A stretch of DNA of 64,000 bases, taken from Shinella pollutisoli. Its GTDB lineage: Bacteria; Pseudomonadota; Alphaproteobacteria; Rhizobiales; Rhizobiaceae. The notes below the pieces were generated by a model that saw only the letters and a program-made list of their open reading frames with translations, searched no databases and was not told where the DNA came from. The stretch's first letter is position 1. Every line of letters starts with the position of its first letter. Of this stretch, positions 1 to 8,363 are shown in pieces. A program made the position numbers and the translations under genes. The stretch lies in contig NZ_JANFDG010000004.1 of NCBI RefSeq assembly GCF_024609765.1, forward strand, positions 124,001 through 188,000. The letters run 5' to 3'.

Positions 1-1
1 C

Positions 2-400
2 GGCGTCGGCCCGGTCGTGACGGCCCTGCGGCGCACGCCGGTCCGCCGCGCGCTGCGCAACCTCATGGAAAACGCCCAGCGCTACGGCCGCGGCACGCGC
101 GTCGGCCTGCACCGCGGCGAGCGGACGGCGGAGATTACGATCGACGACGACGGGCCGGGCATTCCGCCCGGGGAGCTGGAGCGCGTCTTCGACCCGTTCG
201 CCCGGCTGGAAACCTCTCGCTCGCGCGAGACCGGCGGCATCGGGCTGGGGCTTTCCATCGCCCGGGCGATCCTCCGGGCCCACGGCGGCGACGTCGCCCT
301 GTCGAACCGGAGCGAGGGCGGCCTGCGCGCCACGGTGACGCTGCCGCTCGCCGGCGGCCCCGCGGCATCGACCGGGACGCCCGCCACGACCCGGCCCTGA
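2..400 (+). CDS. Sensor histidine kinase, C-terminal ATPase domain (partial at left edge)
   Basis: This is the C-terminal part of a two-component sensor kinase; the 5' end lies outside the window. The visible HATPase_c domain shows the N box (NLMENAQRYG), the G1 box (DDDGPGIP), an F-box region (VFDPFARLE) and the G2 box (GIGLGLSIA). These bind ATP for autophosphorylation of a histidine that is not visible here. The protein ends in a short Pro/Ala/Thr-rich tail. Its sensor input and partner response regulator would lie to the left, so no stimulus can be assigned. The gene is followed 17 bases later by the convergent end of the amidohydrolase gene. Confidence 0.9.
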   Translation, partial: GVGPVVTALRRTPVRRALRNLMENAQRYGRGTRVGLHRGERTAEITIDDDGPGIPPGELERVFDPFARLETSRSRETGGIGLGLSIARAILRAHGGDVALSNRSEGGLRATVTLPLAGGPAASTGTPATTRP

Positions 401-417
401 GCCTGCCCGTCGCCCGC

Positions 418-1152
418 TCACAGCCGGTAGAAGCGCGCCGCATTATCGTGGAACAGCGCCAGGCGCTCGGCGGCGGAGTAGTTTTTCGTGATCTCCCCGA
501 AGGCGTCGAAGATCGCGTCGTAGCCGGAGAACAGCTTGTCCACCGGGAAGTTCGAGGCGAACATCGAGCGCTCCACGCCGAAGGCGGCGGTCGCCTCCTC
601 GACATAGGGCCGGATGTCCTCGGTCGTCCAGGTCCAGTTGCCCATGCCGAGGCCGGAGATCTTGCAGGCGATGTTGGGGGCGGAGGCGAGCCGCCGCATC
701 GCCGCCTTCCATCCCTCGAAATGGGACGGACCGTCCACCTGCATGCCGGTATGGTTGAGGATGATCTGCGTATCGGGAAAGGCCTGCGCGAGCTCGACGA
801 ACTCGTCGGCCTGCCAGTAGTAGAGCTGCAGGTCGAAGCTGAGGTCGCGCCGCGCCAGCTCCCGGAAGCCGCGGCGCCATTCCGGCGTGCGGCTCACCTC
901 GGCCTCGGTCAGGTGGGTCTTGGCCGGGTCGGTGTGGACGTTCATCGACTGGCGGATGCCGCGGAAGTTCGCATATTGCATGTGCCCGTCGAGCAGGTCG
1001 CCGACGTCGGGCTTGCTGAGGTCCGCATAGCCGACGAAACGGGTTTGCGCCCGCGCTCCGAGCCGGCGGACATCGCCGGTGGAGAGGTCTCGCCGCATCG
1101 CCGTCGAGGGATGGATGTGCGCCGACGCGACGGTCCACGGGGCTGCCGTCAC
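418..1152 (-). CDS. Amidohydrolase-2 family protein, apparently N-terminally shortened
   Basis: A 244-residue TIM-barrel hydrolase related to the fuconolactonase/rhamnonolactonase type of amidohydrolase (PF04909). Recognisable blocks are FVGYADLSKPDV, RGIRQ, the ILNHTG strand, the KISGLG strand and the late SNFPVD strand with an Asp. The GTG start overlaps the stop of the upstream ROK gene (GTGA), so translation is probably coupled. Family members normally have about 280-300 residues and begin with a His-x-His metal strand followed by some 60 residues. Here an AHIH sequence near residue 11 leads almost directly into the third conserved block, so an internal N-terminal loss is likely. Expected role is hydrolysis of a sugar lactone made by the neighbouring dehydrogenases. 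Whether it is active is doubtful. Confidence 0.65.
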   Translation of the reverse strand: MTAAPWTVASAHIHPSTAMRRDLSTGDVRRLGARAQTRFVGYADLSKPDVGDLLDGHMQYANFRGIRQSMNVHTDPAKTHLTEAEVSRTPEWRRGFRELARRDLSFDLQLYYWQADEFVELAQAFPDTQIILNHTGMQVDGPSHFEGWKAAMRRLASAPNIACKISGLGMGNWTWTTEDIRPYVEEATAAFGVERSMFASNFPVDKLFSGYDAIFDAFGEITKNYSAAERLALFHDNAARFYRL

Positions 1153-2348
1153 ACCGCGTCGTCTGCGAGCCGCGGGCTTTCGGCGGAGAGATAGCGCCGG
1201 TGCAGCATGCAGGCCGCGCCGAAGGCGGGGCCGACCGTCTCGTCGTCGTTCGCCTCGATCGCCGGGACGGGAAAGCTCGGCTCCTGGATCGCCTGGATAT
1301 GGTGGAGCACGCGCGCCGCCATCAGCGGATAGAGGGCGGCGACCGAGCCGCCGAGCAGGATGCGGTCGGCGTCGATGATCCGGCAGGCCTGGATCAGCCC
1401 GAAGGCGAGCGCGCGCGCCCAGCCCTCGGCGATGGCGACGGCGCCCGGCACGCGGTCGCGGACGTCGGCGAGGAAGCCGGCGAAGGACGGTTCGGCCGCG
1501 GGCGAGACCGTGCGGTAGGCCGTCAGGATGCATTCGAGGCCGAGGACCTCCTCCAGCGTGCGCTCCGGTTCCCCCGTGCCCGGCACGCGCAGGTGGCCGA
1601 TCTCGCCGGCGAGGCCGTGCGCGCCGCGGAAGAGGCTGCCGTCGGCGATGATGCCGCCGCCGACGCCGCTTTCCATCACGAGATGCAGCGTGACGCCGGA
1701 CTGCGGCTCGCTGCGGCCGTGGCTGGCGCCGATGGCGAAGGCGTTCGCGTCGTTCTCCGCCAGCACCGGCATGGGCACCGGCAGGGCGGCGCGGACGAGA
1801 TCGGCGAGCGGCACGTTCTCCCAGCCGAGCAGCGGCGCGATGCGGACGAAGCCGCGGCGGTCCATCTGCGCGGGGACCGCCACGCCGATCCCCTCGCAGC
1901 GGGCAAGACGCGCGGGCGCGAGGCCGTCGAAGGCCATGCCGACCGCCTGCCGCACGGCCGTCTCGACGTCGCTCTCGCGTCCGGCGAAGGGAAAGACCTT
2001 TCTGGCGACGATCCGCGAGGCGAGGTCGATCTCGACGACGGTGATGTGCTCGACGCCGATCTCGACGCCGAGGAAGGCGGCCGCCTCGGGCACGAGCTCG
2101 ATCATGATGCCGGGCCGGCCGGCATGGGCGGGGGACGTGCGCGCCTGCTCGACGGCGCCGACCTCGCGCACGAGCCCGTCCCCGGCGAGGCCGGCGATGA
2201 TGTGGCCGGAGGACGAGCGGTTGAGCCCGAGGATGCGGGCGAGCTCGGCGCGGCTCAGCCGCCCGAACCGGTGCAGCGCCCGCATGGCCGCCAGCTCGTT
2301 GCGCTGGCGGATGCCGCGCGGCGCGCCGATCGCCCCCGCTTCGCTCAC
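1149..2348 (-). CDS. ROK-family transcriptional regulator
   Basis: A 399-residue regulator with an N-terminal winged helix-turn-helix (about residues 12-65, containing LSRAELARILGLNRSS) followed by a ROK sugar-kinase-like domain. Visible ROK elements are FLGVEIGVEH, the ENDANAFAIG block, SGVGGGIIADGSLFRG, the AGEIGHLRV motif and RILLGGSVAAL. The cysteine zinc site (CxCGxxGCLE) usual in ROK proteins is absent; GEPERTLEEVLGLECIL stands in its place. The start is GTG with a strong AAGGAGGA ribosome site 6 bases away. It lies between the epimerase gene (18 bases upstream) and the amidohydrolase (4-base overlap). It probably represses this group, and perhaps the polyol operon, until a sugar ligand binds. 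The ligand is unknown. Confidence 0.88.
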   Translation of the reverse strand: MSEAGAIGAPRGIRQRNELAAMRALHRFGRLSRAELARILGLNRSSSGHIIAGLAGDGLVREVGAVEQARTSPAHAGRPGIMIELVPEAAAFLGVEIGVEHITVVEIDLASRIVARKVFPFAGRESDVETAVRQAVGMAFDGLAPARLARCEGIGVAVPAQMDRRGFVRIAPLLGWENVPLADLVRAALPVPMPVLAENDANAFAIGASHGRSEPQSGVTLHLVMESGVGGGIIADGSLFRGAHGLAGEIGHLRVPGTGEPERTLEEVLGLECILTAYRTVSPAAEPSFAGFLADVRDRVPGAVAIAEGWARALAFGLIQACRIIDADRILLGGSVAALYPLMAARVLHHIQAIQEPSFPVPAIEANDDETVGPAFGAACMLHRRYLSAESPRLADDAV

Positions 2349-2366
2349 GGACAGTCCTCCTTGCCC

Positions 2367-3251
2367 TCAGGGCCGGGCGTTGGTCGCGCGGCGGCGCCCG
2401 GCCTCGTCCATCTTGAGCTCGATGAAGCGCCTCGCATGCTCGGCGAGCGGCACGTTGTCGGTCCAGGTGTCCCGCCAGATCGCGCAGGCGAGCGATAGGC
2501 CCTCGTCGACCACCGTGCTCGAGAAGGATTCGAAGGTTATGTCGCGGCCGTAGCCGATGTCGAGGAGCGCGTCGAAGATGCGGTCGAAATCGACGACGCC
2601 GTCGCCGAGATAGCCGCGGTTGCTCTCGCCGATGTGGAAATAGCCGATCCTGTCGCCGGCGAGCCGGATGGCGGCGGCGGGATCGGCCTCCTCGATGTTC
2701 ATGTGGAACGTGTCGAGGTGCAGGCGGACGTGGTCTGACCCCGTCTCCTTGATGAAGGCGAGGCCCTGGGCGGTGGTGTTGAGGAGGTTGGTCTCGAAGC
2801 GGTTGACGATCTCCAGCACGAGGCCGACGCCGGCGGCCTTCGCCGCGTCCGCCGTCCGGGCGATGGCGGCGACGCTGTTGTCCCGGCCCTTCCGGGTGGG
2901 CATGCGGGCGTATTTCCCGTGGGCGGAATAGAGGATGCCGCCCAGCGTGCGGCCGCCGATGTCGCGCACGGCCCGCACCGCGTCGGCGAGCATGCGCTCG
3001 CCGGCCTTCACCGTTTCCGCGTCCTCGCTCGACACGTCGTGGCTGAAGGGCAGGCCCATCGTCACGGCGACCGCGAGGTCGAGCGCTGCGGCGCGGCGCG
3101 CGAGCGCGTCGAGGTCGAAATTTTCCGGGCGAAGATATGCGAATTCAATGAGTTTGTAGCCGCAGGCGGCGGATTTCTCCATCGCCTTCTCCAGCATGGC
3201 CTGCGTCTGCCCGCCCGTCCACACAAAGGAATGAATGCCGAGCCGGTCCAT
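2367..3251 (-). CDS. Ketose 3-epimerase-like TIM-barrel protein (tagatose/allulose 3-epimerase family)
   Basis: A 294-residue sugar isomerase/epimerase (AP endonuclease 2-like barrel). The four residues that bind metal in D-allulose/D-tagatose 3-epimerases can be placed: Glu in EIVNRFETN, Asp in HLDTFHMNIEE, His in IGYFHIGESNRG and Glu in ITFESFSS. It should interconvert ketoses at C3, for example psicose and tagatose or L-ribulose and L-xylulose. The start was set at MDRLGIHSF because GGGAGGAAG lies 6 bases upstream; a longer in-frame extension has no signal and runs through the promoter region. It is the first gene of the leftward group with ROK and amidohydrolase, and diverges from the AraC gene. 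Substrate is inferred only from the polyol enzymes to its right. Confidence 0.85.
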   Translation of the reverse strand: MDRLGIHSFVWTGGQTQAMLEKAMEKSAACGYKLIEFAYLRPENFDLDALARRAAALDLAVAVTMGLPFSHDVSSEDAETVKAGERMLADAVRAVRDIGGRTLGGILYSAHGKYARMPTRKGRDNSVAAIARTADAAKAAGVGLVLEIVNRFETNLLNTTAQGLAFIKETGSDHVRLHLDTFHMNIEEADPAAAIRLAGDRIGYFHIGESNRGYLGDGVVDFDRIFDALLDIGYGRDITFESFSSTVVDEGLSLACAIWRDTWTDNVPLAEHARRFIELKMDEAGRRRATNARP

Positions 3252-3274
3252 GCCCTTCCTCCCGCAAAAGACTA

Positions 3275-3291
3275 TGTTGCGTCTTGCAACA
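3275..3291. promoter_or_regulatory. Inverted repeat upstream of the epimerase gene (candidate ROK operator)
   Basis: TGTTGC-GTCTT-GCAACA is a perfect 6-bp inverted repeat with a 5-base spacer, 24 bases before the epimerase start. On the minus strand it follows a TTGACA box (3311-3316) and an AT-rich TATATT block (3292-3297), so it would sit near the transcription start. Its position suits repressor control by ROK or AraC. No binding site for this regulator is known to me. Confidence 0.4.
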
Positions 3292-3452
3292 AATATATTT
3301 GCGCGTGCCCTGTCAAGGACTATTCGCGCGGGCGCTGCCGCGGGCATCCGATCGCTGCCGGAGCAATTGTCTTCCGCTGCGCCGCAAACGGAACGGTTTT
3401 GCACCTGCGAACGACGCTTCCGCCTCCTTCCATCGCCCGTTTCAGATTCCGG

Positions 3453-3491
3453 TTGACAGGCAGTCTGCATGAATTAATTTGTCTTGACAAA
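3453..3491 (+). promoter_or_regulatory. Putative promoter and overlapping dyad upstream of the AraC gene
   Basis: TTGACA (3453-3458), a 16-base spacer and TAATTT (3475-3480) resemble a sigma70-type promoter reading right. It is overlapped by TTTGTC-TT-GACAAA (3478-3491), a perfect 14-bp inverted repeat. The 187-base leader before the AraC start has no other obvious feature. Confidence 0.4.
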
Positions 3492-3677
3492 CAACATATA
3501 GATTGCGGCCGTCGTGCCAAATTGAGGAGGAGATGCAGGGCCGGACCCGCCTTGCCGCGACTTTCCGCCGGGATGCGGAAATGGCGTGCGGCGCCGGGAG
3601 ACGGCCTGTCCCGCTGGCATGAAGGCATTGGTCCATCGGGCAGGCGCGGCCTGCCCGCCGGGAGGAGGATGCAGTCC

Positions 3678-4634
3678 ATGAGAGCCGATTTGCGGATCGT
3701 ACCCGATTTCGAGATGATCATCTGCCCGCCGGCGGAATCCTTCCGATGGAACATGCACGACTATCCCTATTTCGGGGCGAAGTGGCACTACCATCCCGAA
3801 TACGAGCTGCACCTGACCCGCTCGACCTCCGGCGTGATGATGGTCGGCGACTATATCGGCGAGTTCGAGCCGGGTTGCCTGGTGCTGACCGGCCCCAACG
3901 TGCCGCACAACTGGGTGAGCGACATCGAGCCCGGCAAGCTCGTGCGCAACCGCGACATGCTCATCCAGTTCACCGCGGAATGGGCCGACCGGGTCGCCGG
4001 CTTCTGCCCCGAGCTCGGCGGCATCCGCGCGCTGTTCGAGGATGCCGTCTACGGCGTCGAGTTCCTCGGCGCGACGGCGGCGGCCGGCCGGCGGCTGCTC
4101 GCGCAGATGGGCGCGGCGAACGGGGCCGAGCGCGTGCTGATGTTCCTGCAATTGATGATCGCGCTGTCGCGCGATCCGTCCGAGCGGCGCAAGCTGTCGC
4201 GGCTCGCGCCCGCCTCCACCGAGGTGGAATTGCCGGCCGAGCTCGACGCGGCGATGCGCTACGTGCTCGACAACTACAGCGAGGACATCGACCTCGCCTC
4301 GGTCGCGCGCCATTGCGGGCTCGAGCCGCAGGCCTTCTCGCGCCTCTTCAAGCGCCAGACGGGCCACACCTTCGCCCGCTACGTCATCCTCGCGCGCATC
4401 TATGCCGCCTGCTCGCTGCTCACCCAGACCTACCGGCCGATCACCGACATCTGCTTCGATGTCGGCTTCAACAACATCGCCAACTTCAACAGGCAGTTCT
4501 TCAAGATCTGCGGGCGCACGCCCTCCGACTATAGGCGCAACGCCCACAAGATCGGCACGGACGCCCGGCCGGACCCGTTCCGCGAGATCCGCGCCTATTC
4601 GGCCGGCATGGCCGCGGCCGGCGGAAAAGTATAG
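3678..4634 (+). CDS. AraC-family transcriptional regulator
   Basis: A 318-residue regulator. An N-terminal cupin-like sensor (WHYHPEYELHL with metal-type histidines, then GPNVPHNW) is followed by a two-helix-turn-helix AraC domain at about residues 190-285 (IDLASVARHCGLEPQAFSR and PITDICFDVGFNNIANFNR, then GRTPSDYR). Two ATGs lie 9 bases apart. The second (MRADLRIV) was taken because GGAGGAGG is about 9 bases upstream of it but abuts the first. The gene precedes the polyol ABC operon by 232 bases in the same direction and diverges from the epimerase gene. It is therefore the likely activator of the polyol operon, with a sugar or polyol bound by the cupin. That role is inferred from position. 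Confidence 0.88.
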   Translation: MRADLRIVPDFEMIICPPAESFRWNMHDYPYFGAKWHYHPEYELHLTRSTSGVMMVGDYIGEFEPGCLVLTGPNVPHNWVSDIEPGKLVRNRDMLIQFTAEWADRVAGFCPELGGIRALFEDAVYGVEFLGATAAAGRRLLAQMGAANGAERVLMFLQLMIALSRDPSERRKLSRLAPASTEVELPAELDAAMRYVLDNYSEDIDLASVARHCGLEPQAFSRLFKRQTGHTFARYVILARIYAACSLLTQTYRPITDICFDVGFNNIANFNRQFFKICGRTPSDYRRNAHKIGTDARPDPFREIRAYSAGMAAAGGKV

Positions 4635-4866
4635 GTCGGCCCGAAAACGCGCGTGGCGGGCTCTCGCGACCCGCATTAGTCTTCGGACACGCTCATGGAA
4701 CTGGCTCCCGAAGAGAGCCTGAGCCGAAATTCCAAGTCGCAACGGCAGGCCTGAAACACGGGGGAGGAGCCCGCGTGGCCGGCATTCGTGCGGCATTGCG
4801 GAACGACGGGCGTGGACGGTCCGCCGGACGGCGGCCCGCAAGCGAAGATCATTCAAGGAGGAGTGT

Positions 4867-6300
4867 ATGATCAGGAAATCTGGAATTGGACTGGCGGCCA
4901 TCGCGCTCGGCCTGATGGCGGGCACCATGTCCGCGAAAGCCGACTTCTGGTCGGATGCCGGCGCGAAGTACCAGGGTGTCGTGCTGCACGGCGTCACCGA
5001 GAGCACGCCGCCCTCGAACTACGTCAAGGACGTGCTCGCCCCGGAATTCGAGAAGAGGACCGGCATCAAGGTCGAGATCGAGACGACCTCCTGGGACCAG
5101 ATGTACGACAAGGCCATCAAGGACATGGAAGCCAAGACCGGCATCTATGACATGGTCTATATCGAGCAGGACATCATCTACGCCTATCTGGCGCGCAACT
5201 TCCTCGTCGACATCTCCAAGTCGCTCAAGGACGATCCGTCGCTGAAGTCGCCGGACTTCGACGAGGCGAACTTCACCACCTTCGCCAACTACTTCAAGAA
5301 TGCCGAGGGCAACCTCTTCGGCATCCCGATGGAAGCCTTCATCAAGGTCTATCTCTACCGCACCGACCTCTTCGGCGACGCGAAGATCCAGGAGGCCTTC
5401 AAGGCGGCCACGGGCAAGGACCTGAAGCCCGCGACCACGCATGAGGAATACACCCAGATCGCCGAGTTCTTCACCCAGTACGGCAAGGACAACGGCCTGG
5501 AGCTCTGGGGCACGACGGCGCAGGCCCACACCGGCCACCCGGCCTCCTGGTACGAGTTCTTCGAGTCGATCGCGCCGACCTTCGGCGTCTACAACTGGGG
5601 CATCGACGCGAACAACAACTACGCCGCATCGGTCGCCAACGGCGGCCAGATGAACAGCGACAAGTCGAAGACGGCGCTGAAATACTGGCTGCACCTGCGC
5701 GACATCGCCCCGCCGGAATCGGCCGCCTCGACCTGGACGGAAGTCGGCACGACGTTCGCTGCCGGCCGCGTCGCCCAGGGCCTCGTCTACGGCGAGAACG
5801 CCGCCTGGATCGCCTCCGACGCCGAGAAGTCCAAGGTCGTCGGCAATGTCGGCGTGGCGCTGCCGCCGACCGACCCGGCGGTGCTGGAAGAGGTGAAGTC
5901 CGGCACCGGCTACCTCGGCTACTACGACGGCGGCGCCTTCGGCCTGCCGATCACCTCGAAGAACAAGGAGGCGGCGCTGCTCTTCCTGCAGTTCATCGGC
6001 CAGGATTCGGTCCAGGCCGACTGGGCGGTCGCCGCACCGCGCATCACCAACACGGCGACCTACGACGATCCCAAGGTCATCGACATGGACAAGAAGCTGA
6101 ACGGCTACTACTCCATGCTCAAGAACGAGGGCAAGCTCTTCGCCGGTGCGCCGCCCTTCCCGTTCCACGCCCAGGTGCGCGAGGCGACGGCGCCGATCTT
6201 CTACCGCATCCTGCTCGGCGAGATCGGGCCGGACGAGGGGCTCGACCAGATGGCGGAGGCCGCCGAGGCGGAACTGACGAACCTCGGCTACCGCAAGTAA
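4867..6300 (+). CDS. Sugar/polyol ABC transporter substrate-binding protein
   Basis: A 477-residue periplasmic family-1 extracellular solute-binding protein. The N-terminus is a signal peptide ([19 protein letters not shown], cleavage after SAKA). The mature protein has typical landmarks such as [22 protein letters not shown] and [17 protein letters not shown] lies just before the ATG. It is larger than MalE-type proteins (about 400 residues), as in the group that takes polyols or oligosaccharides. It opens an operon with two permeases, a small membrane protein, dehydrogenases and the ATPase. A strong hairpin follows 9 bases after its stop codon, which should keep its transcript level above that of the permeases. 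Ligand is inferred to be a hexitol or pentitol from the enzyme set. Confidence 0.92.
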   Translation: MIRKSGIGLAAIALGLMAGTMSAKADFWSDAGAKYQGVVLHGVTESTPPSNYVKDVLAPEFEKRTGIKVEIETTSWDQMYDKAIKDMEAKTGIYDMVYIEQDIIYAYLARNFLVDISKSLKDDPSLKSPDFDEANFTTFANYFKNAEGNLFGIPMEAFIKVYLYRTDLFGDAKIQEAFKAATGKDLKPATTHEEYTQIAEFFTQYGKDNGLELWGTTAQAHTGHPASWYEFFESIAPTFGVYNWGIDANNNYAASVANGGQMNSDKSKTALKYWLHLRDIAPPESAASTWTEVGTTFAAGRVAQGLVYGENAAWIASDAEKSKVVGNVGVALPPTDPAVLEEVKSGTGYLGYYDGGAFGLPITSKNKEAALLFLQFIGQDSVQADWAVAAPRITNTATYDDPKVIDMDKKLNGYYSMLKNEGKLFAGAPPFPFHAQVREATAPIFYRILLGEIGPDEGLDQMAEAAEAELTNLGYRK

Positions 6301-6309
6301 CCTGAAGCC

Positions 6310-6350
6310 TGCGCCCGGGCGGCCTCTCCCAGGACCGCCGCCCGGGTGCA
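6310..6350 (+). terminator. Intercistronic GC hairpin after the binding-protein gene
   Basis: CCCGGGCGGC (6314-6323) pairs with GCCGCCCGGG (6337-6346) around a 13-base loop. TGCG and TGCA extend the stem to 14 pairs with one G-U. There is no T-run, so it is more likely a 3'-end stabiliser or partial attenuator within the operon than a full terminator. Confidence 0.7.
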
Positions 6351-6377
6351 GCGCACGACCCTCGGGAGACCGCCTTC

Positions 6378-7262
6378 ATGCGCTCGAACACTGTGGGCTG
6401 GCTGATGCTCGCCCCGACGATTGCGATCCTCGGCATCTTCGGCATCCTGCCGTTCATCTACGTGCTCTACGTCGCCTTCCACCAGTGGAACCCGTTCGGG
6501 GCCAACCCGGACATGGTCTACAACGGCGCCAACAACTTCCGCCGGCTGGTGTTCGACGGCGAGTTCCTCTTCTCGATCGGCGTGACGATCAAGTTCGCCT
6601 TCTTCGCGGTTCTGAGCGAGATCGCGCTCGGCTACCTGCTCGCCCAGCTCTTCATGCGTGAATTCCCCGGCCGTGGCCTGTTCCGCACGATCCACACCCT
6701 GCCGCTCATCGTCGCGCCCATCGTCGTCGGCTCCGTCTGGCGGCTGATGACGACGCCGTCGATCGGCATCATCCCCTATTTCCTCAAGTCCTGGTTCGGC
6801 TACGACCTCAACATCGGCCGCGATGCGGGCGCGGCCTTCACGCTGACCGTGCTGATGGACATCTGGCACTGGACGCCGCTCGTGACGCTGACGCTGCTCG
6901 CGGCCCTCCTGTCGCTGCCCAAGGAGCCGTTCGAGCAGGCGCAGATCGACGGCGCCAACCGCTGGCAGATCTTCTGGCACATCACCCTGCCGATGATCCG
7001 CCCGGCGATCCTCGCCACCGTCTTCATCCGCCTGATGGACGCGCTGCGCACCGTCGACGAGGTGTGGATGCTGACCTCCGGCGGACCGGGCGCGGCCACC
7101 CGCTACGTCGGCCTGCACATCTGGAAGATCGTCTTCCCGAAGACCGACTACGGCTACGGCGCCGCGATCTCCGTCATCGTGCTCTATCTCACGCTGGTCA
7201 TGTGCTGGCTGCTCTACGTCGCGCTCGTCGCGCCGCGCCAGAAGAAGCAGGAGGCAGAATGA
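6378..7262 (+). CDS. ABC transporter permease, MalF/UgpA type
   Basis: A 294-residue inner-membrane permease with six hydrophobic segments, the first being WLMLAPTIAILGIFGILPF. The EAA loop that docks on the ATPase is seen as EQAQIDGANRWQIFWHITLPM. It forms the channel with the next permease for the ligand delivered by the upstream binding protein. GGGAG lies about 9 bases before the ATG. The stop overlaps the next start by 4 bases (ATGA), so the two subunits are translationally coupled. Confidence 0.93.
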   Translation: MRSNTVGWLMLAPTIAILGIFGILPFIYVLYVAFHQWNPFGANPDMVYNGANNFRRLVFDGEFLFSIGVTIKFAFFAVLSEIALGYLLAQLFMREFPGRGLFRTIHTLPLIVAPIVVGSVWRLMTTPSIGIIPYFLKSWFGYDLNIGRDAGAAFTLTVLMDIWHWTPLVTLTLLAALLSLPKEPFEQAQIDGANRWQIFWHITLPMIRPAILATVFIRLMDALRTVDEVWMLTSGGPGAATRYVGLHIWKIVFPKTDYGYGAAISVIVLYLTLVMCWLLYVALVAPRQKKQEAE

Positions 7263-8098
7263 TGCGCCAGTCGAGCCCCCTCCTCCACGTCCTGCTCTGG
7301 GTCCTGCTCAGCCTGGCGACGCTGTTTCCCATCTACTGGCTGTTCGTGATCTCGGTGAAGCCGGCGGTCGACCTCTTCACCACGCCGAGCCTGATCCTCG
7401 ACACGTTCTACTGGAAGAACTACGTCAACGTCGTCGGCAACGCGACGCTGCGCGGCTACATGTACAACTCGCTGATCATCTCGACCAGCAACGCCGCCCT
7501 CGTCACCATGCTCGCCTTCCTCTCCTGCTATGCGCTGTCGCGCTACGACCTCGCCGGCAAGGAGAACATCTTCTTCTGGACGATCACCAACCGCATGGCG
7601 CCGGCGGCGGTCTTCCTCTTGCCGTTCTTCCTGCTCTTCACCCAGGTCTTCGTCATCGGCGAGTGGCGCCTCTACGATTCCAAGGTCGGCATGGTGCTGC
7701 TCTACTGCACCTTCAATCTGCCCTTCGCGATCTGGACCCTGCGTCCGACGATGGACGGCATCCCGCGCGAGCTCGACGAGGCGGCGACCGTCGACGGCGC
7801 CACCACCTGGCAGGTGATCCACGAGGTGGTGCTGCCGCTGGCGCGGCCGGGCCTCGCCGTCACCTTCATCCTGACCTGGGTCTTTGCCTGGAACGAGTTC
7901 CTGCTCGCCGCGACGCTGACGAGCTTCAACGCCCGCACCATCACCACCGGCCTGTCGGAATACGTGACGACGACCGGCACCGAATGGGGCACCATGGCGT
8001 CGATCGCGGTCATCACCCTCATCCCGGCGCTCATCATCTTCTCGATGGTCCAGCGCCACATCGTCGCCGGCCTCACCTTCGGCGCGGTCAAGGAGTGA
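7259..8098 (+). CDS. ABC transporter permease, MalG/UgpE type
   Basis: A 279-residue second permease of the same importer, with six membrane segments and the EAA loop ELDEAATVDGATTWQVIHEV near the C-terminal third. Two adjacent ATG codons (7259 and 7262) are in frame. The first overlaps the previous stop as ATGA and was chosen. The ending TFGAVKE is typical of MalG-like proteins (GLTFGAVKG). The small membrane-protein gene follows after 4 bases. Confidence 0.93.
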   Translation: MMRQSSPLLHVLLWVLLSLATLFPIYWLFVISVKPAVDLFTTPSLILDTFYWKNYVNVVGNATLRGYMYNSLIISTSNAALVTMLAFLSCYALSRYDLAGKENIFFWTITNRMAPAAVFLLPFFLLFTQVFVIGEWRLYDSKVGMVLLYCTFNLPFAIWTLRPTMDGIPRELDEAATVDGATTWQVIHEVVLPLARPGLAVTFILTWVFAWNEFLLAATLTSFNARTITTGLSEYVTTTGTEWGTMASIAVITLIPALIIFSMVQRHIVAGLTFGAVKE

Positions 8099-8102
8099 CG
8101 CC

Positions 8103-8336
8103 ATGGAACACCGCAGCGACCTCGACGAGGACGTCCCGGGTACCGGCCCGGCGCCGCAGGAGCGCAGGGGCTTCCTGCCGATCCGCACCAACTGGTTCGA
8201 CCGCCTCTTCGTCGGCATCTACCTGTTCGTCGCGCTCGAACTGTTCTGGATGCGCTTCCTGGAGCAGTCGATCCCGCTTACCGTCTGCCACGTGCTGGCG
8301 ATCGCGCTCACGGCGCTGATCGTCTGGCGCGGCTGA
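8103..8336 (+). CDS. Small two-helix membrane protein in the ABC operon
   Basis: A 77-residue protein not recognised as a named family with confidence. It has an acidic, Pro-rich N-terminus (about 20 residues), a basic-aromatic stretch RTNWFDRLF, and two hydrophobic helices (about residues 37-55 and 58-75) with few charges and a short turn. The operon position is between the second permease (4 bases away) and the dehydrogenase, with AAGGAG in the permease tail serving as its ribosome site. Small integral membrane proteins occur in the same slot in other sugar/glycerol ABC operons of this group (DUF2160-type is one example). It may therefore be an accessory transporter subunit. No function can be read from the sequence. 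Confidence 0.75.
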   Translation: MEHRSDLDEDVPGTGPAPQERRGFLPIRTNWFDRLFVGIYLFVALELFWMRFLEQSIPLTVCHVLAIALTALIVWRG

Positions 8337-8363
8337 GGTCTTTTCCCGGAACGGAACGAAACG

